In this document: piece by piece, positions 9,358-17,553 of the stretch
How the letters are laid out: each line of letters opens with the position of its first letter
Position numbering within the stretch: the stretch's first letter is position 1
Assembly (NCBI RefSeq): GCF_036203305.1
Contig: NZ_CP108131.1
Span: forward strand, 3,410,001 to 3,474,000
DNA length: 64,000 nt
From: Streptomyces sp. NBC_00190
Lineage (GTDB): Bacteria; Actinomycetota; Actinomycetes; Streptomycetales; Streptomycetaceae
Direction of reading: 5' to 3'
Position numbers and translations under genes: made by a program
The notes under the pieces: model-generated
Told to the model about the DNA's origin: nothing
What the model saw: only the letters and a program-made list of their open reading frames with translations
The model's database searches: none

Positions 9358-10230
9358 TCAGCCCTCCGCAGGAGCCCGGCCCGTCAGCGCCGCCAGACTG
9401 GACCGCACATGGCTCATGTGCGCCCGCATCTCCTCCTGCGACTCCGCATGCTCCCGCAGGATCCGCTCCGTCTCCCGACCCACCCGCTCCTCCGCCACCC
9501 GCGCCTGCGCGACCAGCTCGGCCGCCAGCGCCTCCGCGTCCTCCTGCCCGTGCCGCGCCGACTCCTCGGCCTCCGCGAACCCCCGACGCGCCTCCGCCAG
9601 CCGCCCCTCCGCGTACCGCTCCGCCTCCTCCGCCCACGCCGCGAACTCCGCCTCCCGCGCCGCCAGATCCCGCTCGGCCGCCTCCCACCGCTCCGCCTGC
9701 TCCTGCTCGCGCTCCGCGAGCAACGCGTCCGACCGCCGCCGCATCTGCGTCAGCGCGGCCACCGCCTCCGCCCGCCACCCCTCCGCGTCCGCCCGCGCCT
9801 CCGCCCGCGCGTCGTCCGCCTCCCGCTGCGCCCGCAGCAGCCCCTGCCGGGCCCGGACCTCCGTCTGCTCGCGCACCGCCTCCGCGTCCGCCCGCGCCAG
9901 CTCCGCCCCCCGGTCCGCATGCGCCTCGGCCGCGCCCAGCGTCTCGGACGCGTCCGCCCGCGCCTCCGCCCGAACACAGTCCGCCTCCTCCTGCGCCAGC
10001 AGCAGGATCCGGCGGGCGCGCTCGCTCAGGTCCTCGTACGTCTGCGGAGCCAGCGCGGCCACCGTCTCGCGCAGCCGCGCCGCCTCCTCCTCCATCTGCC
10101 TCGCCAGGACGGTCAGCCGGGCCACGCGCTCCCAGGCCTCGTCACGGCTGCCGGAGAGCCGCGCGAGATACCGGTCGACCTCTTCCGTGCGGTAGCCACG
10201 ACCGCGCACAGTCGCAATGGGTGCACTCAT
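9358..10230 (-). CDS. DivIVA-like coiled-coil protein
   Basis: 290 residues. It starts MSAPIATVRGRGYRTEEVDRYL, and the GYRTEEVDRYL segment resembles the N-terminal membrane-curvature domain of DivIVA/GpsB-type proteins. The rest (about 45-275) is an almost uninterrupted Ala/Glu/Arg coiled coil, for example repeated RAEARADAE blocks. In streptomycetes this kind of protein acts as a cytoskeletal or polarity scaffold. ATG 10230 is preferred over a longer in-frame start at 10341 that would run through the terminator hairpin of the next gene. It is transcribed in the same direction as the toxin/SUKH-like gene upstream but is separated from it by a strong terminator. Confidence 0.8.
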   Translation of the reverse strand: MSAPIATVRGRGYRTEEVDRYLARLSGSRDEAWERVARLTVLARQMEEEAARLRETVAALAPQTYEDLSERARRILLLAQEEADCVRAEARADASETLGAAEAHADRGAELARADAEAVREQTEVRARQGLLRAQREADDARAEARADAEGWRAEAVAALTQMRRRSDALLAEREQEQAERWEAAERDLAAREAEFAAWAEEAERYAEGRLAEARRGFAEAEESARHGQEDAEALAAELVAQARVAEERVGRETERILREHAESQEEMRAHMSHVRSSLAALTGRAPAEG

Positions 10231-10295
10231 CCTGGAAGCGCCTCTCTCGCGGGGATTCCTGTCAAGGATGCGCCATTTGCTCCCAGAAGCCGGAA

Positions 10296-10336
10296 TGGCC
10301 GGGCCGAGACCCTGTTCGGGGGTCTCGGCCCGGCCA
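10296..10336 (-). terminator. Strong terminator of the deaminase/SUKH-4 gene
   Basis: A perfect 17-bp stem (10296-10312 with 10320-10336) closes a 7-base loop immediately after the stop codon of the large minus-strand gene. Confidence 0.8.
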
Positions 10337-10353
10337 CTCAACTGATCATCCGA

Positions 10354-12837
10354 TCAGAGCAGTCCGTCCCACATCTGCTCCAGCAGCACCGACCACCAGC
10401 TCTCCGGAGAGGCCAGCGCCGCACTGTCCAGCCCCGCCAGATTCGCCTGGAAATCGACGGTCCAGCGACCCGCCTGTTCCGGCGTCAGATGCTGGCGCAG
10501 GCGCCACATGTGACCCAGCATCGCGAGGGACCGCACGAACTGCGGCAGGCTGGAGTTCACGAACTGCGGCGGCACCGGAGCACCGCCCGGACCGCCCTCC
10601 ACCGGCACCGCCACGATGTGCGCGGTGCCGTACTGCACGCACAGCGCCTTGCCGAAGTCGCTGCCGACGACGAGGTACGAGCCCGCGTCCGAAGCCGGCG
10701 CCACCTGCCGCTGCGCGGCCATCTCGGCCAGCGTCGGCACCGGCTGGCCCGGCACCGCCTGTGCCCAGAAGAACGGCCCGAAATCGACGGGCAGGCCCGA
10801 CCACATCAGCGTCTGCGCCACGATCTCCGGCACACCCTGACGGGACACCGCCCGCTGGTCGAAGCGGAACACGCCCTGCGGGCCGAACGCCCCCACCAGC
10901 TCCTGCGCGATCGCGTCCAGCGGGATCGCCGGCTGGAGCGGAACCTGCGGCAGGGGCACCCGTACCGGCGCGGGGCGCGCCGGACCGTCCGCCACCTGGT
11001 GCAGCTCGCCCTGATGGGTGAGCAGGTGACGCATGCCCTGCTGACGGCCCGCGTGGTCCTGGCCGTACGGGGCCACGCTGGTGATCCGCACCTGCGGCCA
11101 GGTCTCCCGGATCATCCTGGCGCAGTAACCGCCGGGCAGCTCGCAGGACTCCAGCTCGGTGTGCAGCTCCAGCACCTGCTGCGGCGGCACGTTCATGGCG
11201 CGCAGCTCGTGCAGGATCTGCCACTCGGGGTGCGGGGTACCGGGCGCGGAACGGCGGATGAGCTGCTGCTCGGAGCCGTCGGGAGCGCGGTAGCGCAGTA
11301 CGGCCTGGTAGCCGGGGCCGACCGTGGGCGCACCGGTGTGCGCCGGGGGCTGCGCGACGGGACCGGCAGGCGCCGGCCCGGGCGGACCGGGAGGCGCGGG
11401 CGGCTGACCCGTCACGGCGGGACCGGCCAGCATCGTCGCCGCATGGTCGAGCCCACGACCCTGCGAACCACCCGGAACACCAGGCGGACCAGGCGGCTGC
11501 GGCACACCGGCACCCGGAGCACCGGGCGGACCGGGAGGCGCCGGCGGCTGACCCGTCACCGCAGGACCCGCCAGCATCGTCGCCGCATGATCAAGCCCAC
11601 GACCCTGCGAACCACCCGGAACACCAGGCGGACCAGGCGGCTGCGGCACACCGGCACCCGGAGCACCGGGCGGACCGGGAGGCGCCGGCGGCTGACCCGT
11701 CACCGCAGGACCCGCCAGCATCGTCGCCGCATGATCAAGCCCACGACCCTGCGAACCACCCGGAACACCAGGCGGACCAGGCGGCTGCGGCACACCGGCA
11801 CCCGGAGCACCGGGCGGACCGGGAGGCGCCGGCGGCTGACCCGTCACCGCAGGACCCGCCAGCATCGTCGCCGCATGATCAAGCCCACGCCCCTGCGAAC
11901 CACCCGGAACACCAGGCGGACCAGGCGGCTGCGGCGGCTGACCCGCACCCGGAACACCGGGAGCACCGGGAGCACCGGCGGGGCCACCCTGACCGGAGAC
12001 CGGCCGGGAGATCTGGGCCTTGCTCGTCGGCGCGTCGGCGATGCTGTCCGCCTGCGGCGCCAGCGTCGGCACCACAGCGGTCCGCGGCAGCTGGCTGCCA
12101 CCCGGCATCAGCGTGGTCTGGGCCTCCGGCGCCGACCTGGACGACAGCGCCTCGTCCAGGTCCGACCCGGACAGCGGCGGCGCGAACACGGTCGCGGGCA
12201 GCGGCACGGACGCGTCGTCCGCACCCGGATTCACATCGGTCCCGGCCCACGGCGTGGCCCCGGTCGGAACGGCCGCCGCAGCAGCCGCCGGAACCCCGTC
12301 GTTGGCCGTCGGCTCGTACGGGACCTCGCCCCCGCGCCGCAGCGGCACCGCGTCCGTCGGCGCCGGCGCGGCGGCAACGGCCGGAACGGGTGCCGGTGCC
12401 GGATCGGCCGGAGCCTGAACCGGCGAAGACGAGGCCGAAGACGAAGGCACGGCAGCCGGAATCCCCGCCCGGTCCGCCGCCTCCTGCAGCCACTCCGGCG
12501 GGCTCAGCATGAACGACGTCTGCTCCGAGTCGATCCGCGGCGGCGGAACCGAAGCCTCCGAAGCCGCCGCGGCAGCCGACGCCCCGTACTCCTCCTCGTA
12601 CCGGCGGATCACCTCACCCACCGGCAGCCCCGGCCACAGCGTCACCTCCCCGCTGTCCCGCGCGATGACCAGCCGCTGCCGCCCACCACCGGACACCGGA
12701 CCGGCCGCGCGGTCCTCCGCCCACACCACGAACCCGAGCCCGAACTCCCGTACACGCACCTCACGGTGCTGGTACGCGGGCACATCGCCGTTGATCCATT
12801 CCTCAGCGCGCTCCTGCGCCTGCGCAAATGTCACCAC
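10354..12837 (-). CDS. Modular protein: Imm35/YrhB-like N-terminus, collagen-like repeats, deaminase-like and SUKH-4-like domains
   Basis: About 827 residues. The first 80 (TFAQAQERAEEWINGD ... IARDSGEVTLWPGLPVGEVI) resemble the YrhB/Imm35 immunity fold. A Pro/Ala linker follows, then about four 48-residue collagen-like repeats (PPGPPGVPGGSQGRGLDHAA) at about 310-490. Next is a deaminase-like domain with HPEWQ near residue 533 and two Cys in ESCELPGGYC near 563 and 570, and finally a C-terminal region (about 640-820) resembling SUKH-4 immunity proteins. The GTG start at 12837 has GAGGGG 10 bases upstream and follows the SUKH/WHH gene stop by 7 bases, so the two are one operon. No signal peptide or secretion module is present. 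Domain names are from motif reading, not a search. Confidence 0.7.
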   Translation of the reverse strand: MVTFAQAQERAEEWINGDVPAYQHREVRVREFGLGFVVWAEDRAAGPVSGGGRQRLVIARDSGEVTLWPGLPVGEVIRRYEEEYGASAAAAASEASVPPPRIDSEQTSFMLSPPEWLQEAADRAGIPAAVPSSSASSSPVQAPADPAPAPVPAVAAAPAPTDAVPLRRGGEVPYEPTANDGVPAAAAAAVPTGATPWAGTDVNPGADDASVPLPATVFAPPLSGSDLDEALSSRSAPEAQTTLMPGGSQLPRTAVVPTLAPQADSIADAPTSKAQISRPVSGQGGPAGAPGAPGVPGAGQPPQPPGPPGVPGGSQGRGLDHAATMLAGPAVTGQPPAPPGPPGAPGAGVPQPPGPPGVPGGSQGRGLDHAATMLAGPAVTGQPPAPPGPPGAPGAGVPQPPGPPGVPGGSQGRGLDHAATMLAGPAVTGQPPAPPGPPGAPGAGVPQPPGPPGVPGGSQGRGLDHAATMLAGPAVTGQPPAPPGPPGPAPAGPVAQPPAHTGAPTVGPGYQAVLRYRAPDGSEQQLIRRSAPGTPHPEWQILHELRAMNVPPQQVLELHTELESCELPGGYCARMIRETWPQVRITSVAPYGQDHAGRQQGMRHLLTHQGELHQVADGPARPAPVRVPLPQVPLQPAIPLDAIAQELVGAFGPQGVFRFDQRAVSRQGVPEIVAQTLMWSGLPVDFGPFFWAQAVPGQPVPTLAEMAAQRQVAPASDAGSYLVVGSDFGKALCVQYGTAHIVAVPVEGGPGGAPVPPQFVNSSLPQFVRSLAMLGHMWRLRQHLTPEQAGRWTVDFQANLAGLDSAALASPESWWSVLLEQMWDGLL
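11380..11945. repeat. 144-bp tandem repeat, about 3.9 copies
   Basis: The segment CTGACCCGTCAC recurs at 11404, 11548, 11692 and 11836, exactly 144 bases apart. Each unit encodes 48 residues of a Pro/Gly-rich collagen-like sequence in the deaminase/SUKH-4 gene. Copies two and three look identical, while the outer copies differ at a few positions, so copy number is probably still changing by recombination or slippage. Confidence 0.92.
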
Positions 12838-12844
12838 CGCGCCG

Positions 12845-13858
12845 TCACCCCTCATCCGAACCGGCACGCATCGCCGCAGCCGGCCCCGCCACGGGAACCG
12901 ACCGCGCGAATCCGCCGTCCACCATCAGACCGGCCACCGTCTCAAGCTCCGGCGGATTGCCCGCCAACCGCTCCAGAAAGGCGTCGAAATCAACGCCGCA
13001 CGGCAGCAACAGCCGCTCCACGCGCTCCTGCACCGACCAGCCGTCCTGGTCACGCGCATCGTCGTACGGGGAGAACCACACCGAACCGACGCCCTCGCCC
13101 TTCACCTTCAGGGCGAGCAGGCCGCCCTGCACGAAGGCCACGCACAGGTAGTCCTTCGTCAGGTGGTCCCGCAGACACTTGTTGACGTACACCAGGTCGT
13201 TGACCGCCGCCTCCTCACGCACCGTGAAGAACGGCTGGTCCACCAGCAGGCCGAGGTCCACGTCCAGCGCCGCGCCGACCGGCGCGCAGCCGCCCGCGGC
13301 CTTCAGGAACGAGCGGTACGCCTCCGGCAGCCGGTAGCCGAGGTCCTCCTCGACTCCCTGCACCTGCTGCTCGGAAACCGACACCACCGACTTCGGCAGC
13401 CCCAGATGGGCCGGACGCAGCTCCTGCAACGGACGCGTCCCGCGCTTGGTGTGGTCCACCGGCGCCGTCACCAGCCCCGCGTGATGCCGCAGCAGGGCCT
13501 TCACCTCGACCGGGACCAGCTCCATGCGCCGCGAACCCGACACGTGGTGCCAGGTCCAGCCGTGCGGGGTGGCCACCGCGCCGACCGTGTCCCACAAGTC
13601 GTGCCCGGCCGCCTTCATCGCGGCGTTCGCGGACACGTAGTCCGTCAGCCGCAACTCGTCCACGCCGAAGCCCTCCGGCGGCTCTGCGATCTCCACGGCC
13701 GCACGCGCGTACGCGGAGAAGTCCGGATGCCCGTTGCCGCCCATCCGCACTCCATGGGGATGCCGAGCAGCCCGGACCGGGTCCGGGAAATGCACGACCT
13801 GCCCCGAATAAGCGGCGTTGGGTGGCGCGGCCTGCTGCCCGAGCCGACCTGTCGTCAT
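12845..13858 (-). CDS. WHH-nuclease-like domain fused to SUKH (SMI1/KNR4) immunity domain
   Basis: 337 residues. The N-terminal half carries GWTWHHVSGSRRMELVPVEV at residues 100-119 and LRHHAGL at 123-129, the arrangement of the HNH/Endo VII nuclease clade with a WHH motif. The C-terminal half, from about residue 150 (LPKSVVSVSEQQVQGVEEDL ... LPEAYRSFLKAAGG), is an SMI1/KNR4-type SUKH domain. ATG 13858 has AGGGGG 9 bases upstream. The gene leads a minus-strand operon with the deaminase/SUKH-4 gene and is divergent from the YwqJ-like/SUKH-3 pair. Fusing a nuclease to its usual antidote is odd. It might be a self-neutralised toxin, a decoy, or a recruited sensor. Confidence 0.78.
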   Translation of the reverse strand: MTTGRLGQQAAPPNAAYSGQVVHFPDPVRAARHPHGVRMGGNGHPDFSAYARAAVEIAEPPEGFGVDELRLTDYVSANAAMKAAGHDLWDTVGAVATPHGWTWHHVSGSRRMELVPVEVKALLRHHAGLVTAPVDHTKRGTRPLQELRPAHLGLPKSVVSVSEQQVQGVEEDLGYRLPEAYRSFLKAAGGCAPVGAALDVDLGLLVDQPFFTVREEAAVNDLVYVNKCLRDHLTKDYLCVAFVQGGLLALKVKGEGVGSVWFSPYDDARDQDGWSVQERVERLLLPCGVDFDAFLERLAGNPPELETVAGLMVDGGFARSVPVAGPAAAMRAGSDEG

Positions 13859-14088
13859 GGCGGTAGCCCCCTGCTGGATCTGGCTGGTTCACCACAGCCT
13901 ATGCGCTGGGGCAAGGGGCTCACCCGCGCACGACCGGCACACCCGGCCCGCGGCCGGGAACATCCGAATTGATACGAATATTCGACCCCGCTTCCGCATG
14001 ACAGGTGCCATTTGGCAGGCTGGGCCCTCAGCACGGGGGCGTGCGCGACAGCGGCCACCACCGCCGCCACGGGAGGGAAAGCGCGACC
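13859..14088. promoter_or_regulatory. Divergent promoter region of the toxin/SUKH cassette
   Basis: 230 bases separate the two divergent gene pairs. An AT-rich island with the perfect palindrome CGAATATTCG lies at 13975-13984 in otherwise GC-rich DNA, the likely promoter core for one or both directions. No confident -10/-35 pair can be assigned. Confidence 0.4.
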
Positions 14089-14712
14089 ATGCACAACACG
14101 GCAGCACGCACAGATCCGGCCGACGCCACCCCGGGAACCCCCGGACCAGCAGGCCCACCCGGACCGCCGGCACCCGTGGGACCACCCGTCCCCATGCCAC
14201 CACCGGCCACGGCCTCCGAAGCCGGCGGCCCCACAGGCGACCCCCGCCTGCGCTGGAGCAGCACCGACGGCCGCCCCGCCGCACCCGTCCTGCGCTTCCG
14301 CCGCGACGGCATCCTCCCCACCATCGCCGCCGCCCTCTCCGTACGCGGCGAAACCCTCACCGGCACCGCGGGCAAAGCCGACCACCCACCCGTACTCCAC
14401 CCCCTCGTGCAGGACTTCCTCGACACCCTCACCAGCGGCCAGCGCGAACGGTTCACCGGCCGCTGCCCGGAAGCGATCCTGCTCTCCCGCCACCTCGCCG
14501 CCGTCGAAGGCGCCCGCTCCCGGCGCGCCTCCCGCAAACCCCTCTCCCCGAGCGAAGCCCGCCGCTCCCTCAAACACGCGAAAATCACCGCCCGCCGCAT
14601 CCGCGAGGACGGCGACCCCCTCCACGGCAGCTACGCACCCCCCTGCCGCTCCTGCGACGCACTCCTCGCCCACTTCGGCGTACGCCCCGTCGACCTCACC
14701 CCCTCCGAGTAG
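14089..14712 (+). CDS. YwqJ-like deaminase-fold protein
   Basis: 207 residues. The first 55 are Pro/Gly/Ala-rich linker. The rest has the cytidine-deaminase-like metal site of the YwqJ family: GRCPE at 124-128 (Cys126, Glu128) and PPCRSC at 184-189 (Cys186, Cys189). In polymorphic toxin systems this fold is a secreted nucleic-acid or nucleotide deaminase. Here no signal peptide or export module is seen. ATG 14089 is preceded by GGGAGGGAAAG. The SUKH-3-like gene starts two bases after the stop, as expected for a toxin followed by its immunity gene. Confidence 0.82.
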   Translation: MHNTAARTDPADATPGTPGPAGPPGPPAPVGPPVPMPPPATASEAGGPTGDPRLRWSSTDGRPAAPVLRFRRDGILPTIAAALSVRGETLTGTAGKADHPPVLHPLVQDFLDTLTSGQRERFTGRCPEAILLSRHLAAVEGARSRRASRKPLSPSEARRSLKHAKITARRIREDGDPLHGSYAPPCRSCDALLAHFGVRPVDLTPSE

Positions 14713-14714
14713 CC

Positions 14715-15239
14715 ATGACCACCGCCTCAGCCTCCTACGACCGCTCCTCGGCCACCCGCTTCCCCGTCGCCGTGGACTCCGCCCTGCGCACCGCCGGCTG
14801 GGAATCCGGCCGCTGGGACATCAAACAGGCCGAATTCTGGGCCGATGCCCTCCGCGACCACACCACCCCCGCCGGACACCGGCACGAGGTCTTCCCCGCC
14901 GCCGTCGAAGCCTGGGCCGAATTCGGCGGCCTCACCGTCAACGCCTCCGGCACGGGCCGCCAGATAGCCCCCGTCACCATCCGCCTCGACCCGCTCACCG
15001 GCCTGCACCTCGCCCGCACCTTCGCCGACCTCGGCCGCGCCCTGTCCACCCAGCTCTGCCCACTCGGCGTCGAGGCCGACGGAAGCTCCCACCTCGCCAT
15101 CGACCGCGAAGGCCGCGTCTACGGCATCGACCACACCGGTGACTGGTACCTCGGCGGCAGCCTCGACGAGGCCCTCACCCTCCTCCTCACCGGCCTCCAG
15201 CCGACCCGCCTCACCACCGGCCAGGACCCCGCTCCGTAG
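14715..15239 (+). CDS. SUKH-3 family immunity-like protein
   Basis: 174 residues with the SUKH-3 pattern: RFPVAVDSALRTAGWESGRW at about 14-33, VFPAAVEAWAEFGGL at about 62-76, an LAIDREGRVYGID strand and a WYLGGSLDEALTLLL helix at the C-terminus. SUKH proteins bind and neutralise nucleic-acid-targeting toxins. Its start lies two bases after the YwqJ-like deaminase stop, so the two are translationally coupled and probably a cognate pair (inference). It converges on the orphan histidine kinase gene. Confidence 0.85.
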   Translation: MTTASASYDRSSATRFPVAVDSALRTAGWESGRWDIKQAEFWADALRDHTTPAGHRHEVFPAAVEAWAEFGGLTVNASGTGRQIAPVTIRLDPLTGLHLARTFADLGRALSTQLCPLGVEADGSSHLAIDREGRVYGIDHTGDWYLGGSLDEALTLLLTGLQPTRLTTGQDPAP

Positions 15240-15297
15240 CGACGAGGCGGGGCGGGTCGGGTCGGGGCGGGGCGATCCACGAATCACCGGCGAGGAC

Positions 15298-16590
15298 CTA
15301 CGGACAATGGCCCGGCAGCACCGCCGACACCTTGAAACCCCCCGCGTCCGTCGGACCCGAGACGAACACCCCGCCCAGCCCGAGCACCCGCTCCCGCATC
15401 CCCACCAGCCCGTTGCCCCCGCTGGGCAGACCCGGCTGGGCGGCCATCCCGTCGCACGGCCCGTTCTCCACCTGCATCGCCACCTCCCCCTCCCGGTGCG
15501 CGAGCCGGACGGTCACCCGCGCGCCGGGAGCGTGCTTGTGACAGTTCGTGAGGGCCTCCTGCACCACCCGGTACGCCGTCTGCTCCACCTCCGCCGCGTA
15601 CCCCGCCCCCTCGCCCTGCACCACCACCTCCACGGCCATCCCGGCCGCGCGCGACTGCCCCACCAGCGCCTCCAGCTCGTCCAGCGAAGGCCCGTCGTCG
15701 AAACCCCCCACGTGGGGGTACGTCCCAGCCGTAGCCGGGGGAGCCACCGACGTGGCGGCCACCGCCGCCACCGCGGGCCTCACCGGCTTCTCGGCGGCCC
15801 GCAGCACCCCCAGCATCTCCCGCAGCTCCGTCAGCGCCTGCCGGCCCATGTCCCCCACCAGCGCGGCGTTCCTCGCCGCCCGCGCCGGATCCTTCGCCGC
15901 GATCGCCTCCAGCGCCGCCGCGTGCACCACCATCAACGACACCCGGTGCGCCACGACGTCGTGCATCTCCCGCGCGATCCGGGTCCGCTCCTCCGTACGG
16001 GCCCACTCGGCCCGCTCCTCCGCCCGGTCCGCCAGCAGCGACAACTCCCGCTCCAGCGAATCCGCCCGCTCCTGCAAGCTCTCCATCAGCCGCCGCCGGG
16101 CCCCCATGTACAGCCCGGACAGCACCGGCGGCACGGTCAGCGCCACCGCCACGAATCCGGACAGCGCGACCACGAGCAGGGGGTCGGCCTCGACATCCCC
16201 CCTCGTCCGCAGATACATCACCACGAACGTCGCGGCCAGCGACATCGAGGCCAGCGTCGCGATGATCCGCCGCGGCACCTCGGACGAGGCCAGCGTGTAC
16301 AGCCCCACCACCGCGAGCAGGAACCCCATCGCGGCCGGCGCCACGGCGATCCCCACCAGCACCACGGCGACCGGCCACCGCCGCCGCAGCACGAGCACGG
16401 CCCCCACGACGAACCCGAACAGCACCCCGACCGCGGTCGGCACCCCGGCCGCACGCGCGAAGTCGATGCCCTCCCAGGCGCACTCCAGGGCGGACACGCC
16501 GCCGAGCACCACGTCCGCGACGGCATCCCGCCGCCGCGCCCACCACAAAGGCGGCCCAGCGCGCCCTTCCACTTCCCCCGTACCGGTCAT
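15298..16590 (-). CDS. Orphan sensor histidine kinase, NarL/DesK type
   Basis: 430 residues. There are about five membrane spans in the first 150 residues, a coiled-coil linker, the HisKA_3 dimerisation box AREMHDVVAHRVSLMV (phospho-His in MHD), and a C-terminal ATPase with NCHKHAPGA and GGNGLVGMRERV. It should phosphorylate a LuxR-type response regulator, but none is adjacent; the two LuxR-type regulators in this window lie 13-15 kb away. ATG 16590 is chosen because upstream residues are Arg/Cys rich and out of family. The stretch TAGTYPHVGG between the two kinase parts is encoded by a small palindromic element inserted in frame. Confidence 0.86.
   Translation of the reverse strand: MTGTGEVEGRAGPPLWWARRRDAVADVVLGGVSALECAWEGIDFARAAGVPTAVGVLFGFVVGAVLVLRRRWPVAVVLVGIAVAPAAMGFLLAVVGLYTLASSEVPRRIIATLASMSLAATFVVMYLRTRGDVEADPLLVVALSGFVAVALTVPPVLSGLYMGARRRLMESLQERADSLERELSLLADRAEERAEWARTEERTRIAREMHDVVAHRVSLMVVHAAALEAIAAKDPARAARNAALVGDMGRQALTELREMLGVLRAAEKPVRPAVAAVAATSVAPPATAGTYPHVGGFDDGPSLDELEALVGQSRAAGMAVEVVVQGEGAGYAAEVEQTAYRVVQEALTNCHKHAPGARVTVRLAHREGEVAMQVENGPCDGMAAQPGLPSGGNGLVGMRERVLGLGGVFVSGPTDAGGFKVSAVLPGHCP
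15711..15752. repeat. Small palindromic element inside the histidine kinase gene
   Basis: GTGGGGGTACGTCCCAGCC followed by GTA and GCCGGGGGAGCC resembles a short palindrome I recall as common between and within Streptomyces genes. It lies in frame in the kinase linker between the HisKA_3 box and the ATPase and adds roughly 13 residues. Confidence 0.55.
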
Positions 16591-16721
16591 GCCGACCAGC
16601 GTACGCAGCGCCCCCAGCACAGACAGGGTGGGAATTCCGGCAAACCCCCGGTCATCGCACGCACGACTGAACCGTCCGCTGACCGAGACCTGAATCCCGC
16701 ATTCCGGACGACATTGGCGGC

Positions 16722-17335
16722 ATGACCGCAATCCGACGTCGCCCCGGCGACGGCACCGGCGGCCTCCGCACGGGCACCGCGACCTTCGACTCCCTCCGCG
16801 AGAAGGCGGTGGCCCTGCGCCGCGAGGGCCTCAGCCGCCGCGAGATCCGCGACCGCCCGGCCGTCCACAACAACGACATCCTCAACCGGCTCCTGGAGGG
16901 CGAGCCGCCCCCGGAACGGACCAAGCGCCCCAACGCCGAGGACGACCTGCGCGACCGGGCCCGCGAGCTCCGCCTCCAGGGCATGACCTACGACCGGATC
17001 CAGGTCGAGCTCGACTACTCGAAGAGCTCGATCTCCCTCTGGGTCCGCGCCCTCCCGAAGCCGACCGGACGAAGGACCCCCGCGGAACAGGCCCGACCGG
17101 CCTCACGTCGTCGCTGGGAGCACGAGAACACCGTCCGGGACGAGCAGCGGAGCCGCGCCAAAGAGTCGGCGGCGCGTTCGCCAGGACGACCCTCAAGAAG
17201 CACAACCCCAAGACCACCCGGAAGAACGTCGGCGAGAACTACCGGGGCTGCCCCGTCCTTTGCGTCAGCCGAAGCGCGGACATCTACCGTCGCATCGAAG
17301 GCGCCTGGTGCGGCATAGTAGGAGCCGTCGGCTAG
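16722..17335 (+). pseudogene. Decayed HTH protein with internal deletion and frameshift
   Basis: The frame beginning ATG 16722 encodes an intact N-terminus with two helix-turn-helix-like blocks (LREKAVALRREGLSRREIRD and LRLQGMTYDRIQVELDYSKS). After about residue 130 it turns into low-complexity sequence. In another frame, 17186-17335 encodes a sensible C-terminus, TTLKKHNPKTTRKNVGENYR then RRIEGAWCGIVGAVG and a TAG stop. I recall full-length streptomycete proteins that have both ends on one chain, with a LAGLIDADG-like middle of about 100 residues. That middle is missing here, so the gene is a remnant joined out of frame. It lies just upstream of tRNA-Gln. Confidence 0.72.
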
Positions 17336-17372
17336 ATCACCGGGCAGAGATGTCCGTTTCAGTCGGAAATAG

Positions 17373-17444
17373 TCCCCTGTGGTGTAATTGGCAGCACTGA
17401 GGCTTTTGGTGCCTTATGTCCGGGTTCGAGTCCTGGCGGGGGAG
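17373..17444 (+). tRNA. tRNA-Gln(TTG)
   Basis: 72-nt cloverleaf. Acceptor stem TCCCCTG (17373-17379) pairs with 17437-17443. The anticodon arm is GAGGC-TTTTGGT-GCCTT, giving anticodon TTG for the rare CAA codon. The T-arm is CCGGG-TTCGAGT-CCTGG. CCA is not encoded. It lies 109 bases upstream of glmU. Confidence 0.95.
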
Positions 17445-17553
17445 CCTTATGGGTTCGGGTCCTGACCTCCACGGTCAGGACCCGCCCTCGTTTCCGGCCC
17501 TTAACGCCCCGGTATCCTTCACGGGTCCACCCCCGAAGCCGAAGGGCATCCCC

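Noticed and set aside
11380..11945. CRISPR-like array from the regular 144-bp spacing
   Set aside because: Units are adjacent, without variable spacers, and lie inside a coding frame.
9289..13185. 1298-codon plus-strand frame across the coiled-coil and deaminase/SUKH genes
   Set aside because: Arg/Leu-rich translation without domains, crossing two terminators; the minus-strand frames have recognisable families.
16722..17318. Intact 198-residue DNA-binding protein
   Set aside because: The C-terminal third is low-complexity and the expected C-terminus is found in another frame at 17186-17335, so decay is the better reading.
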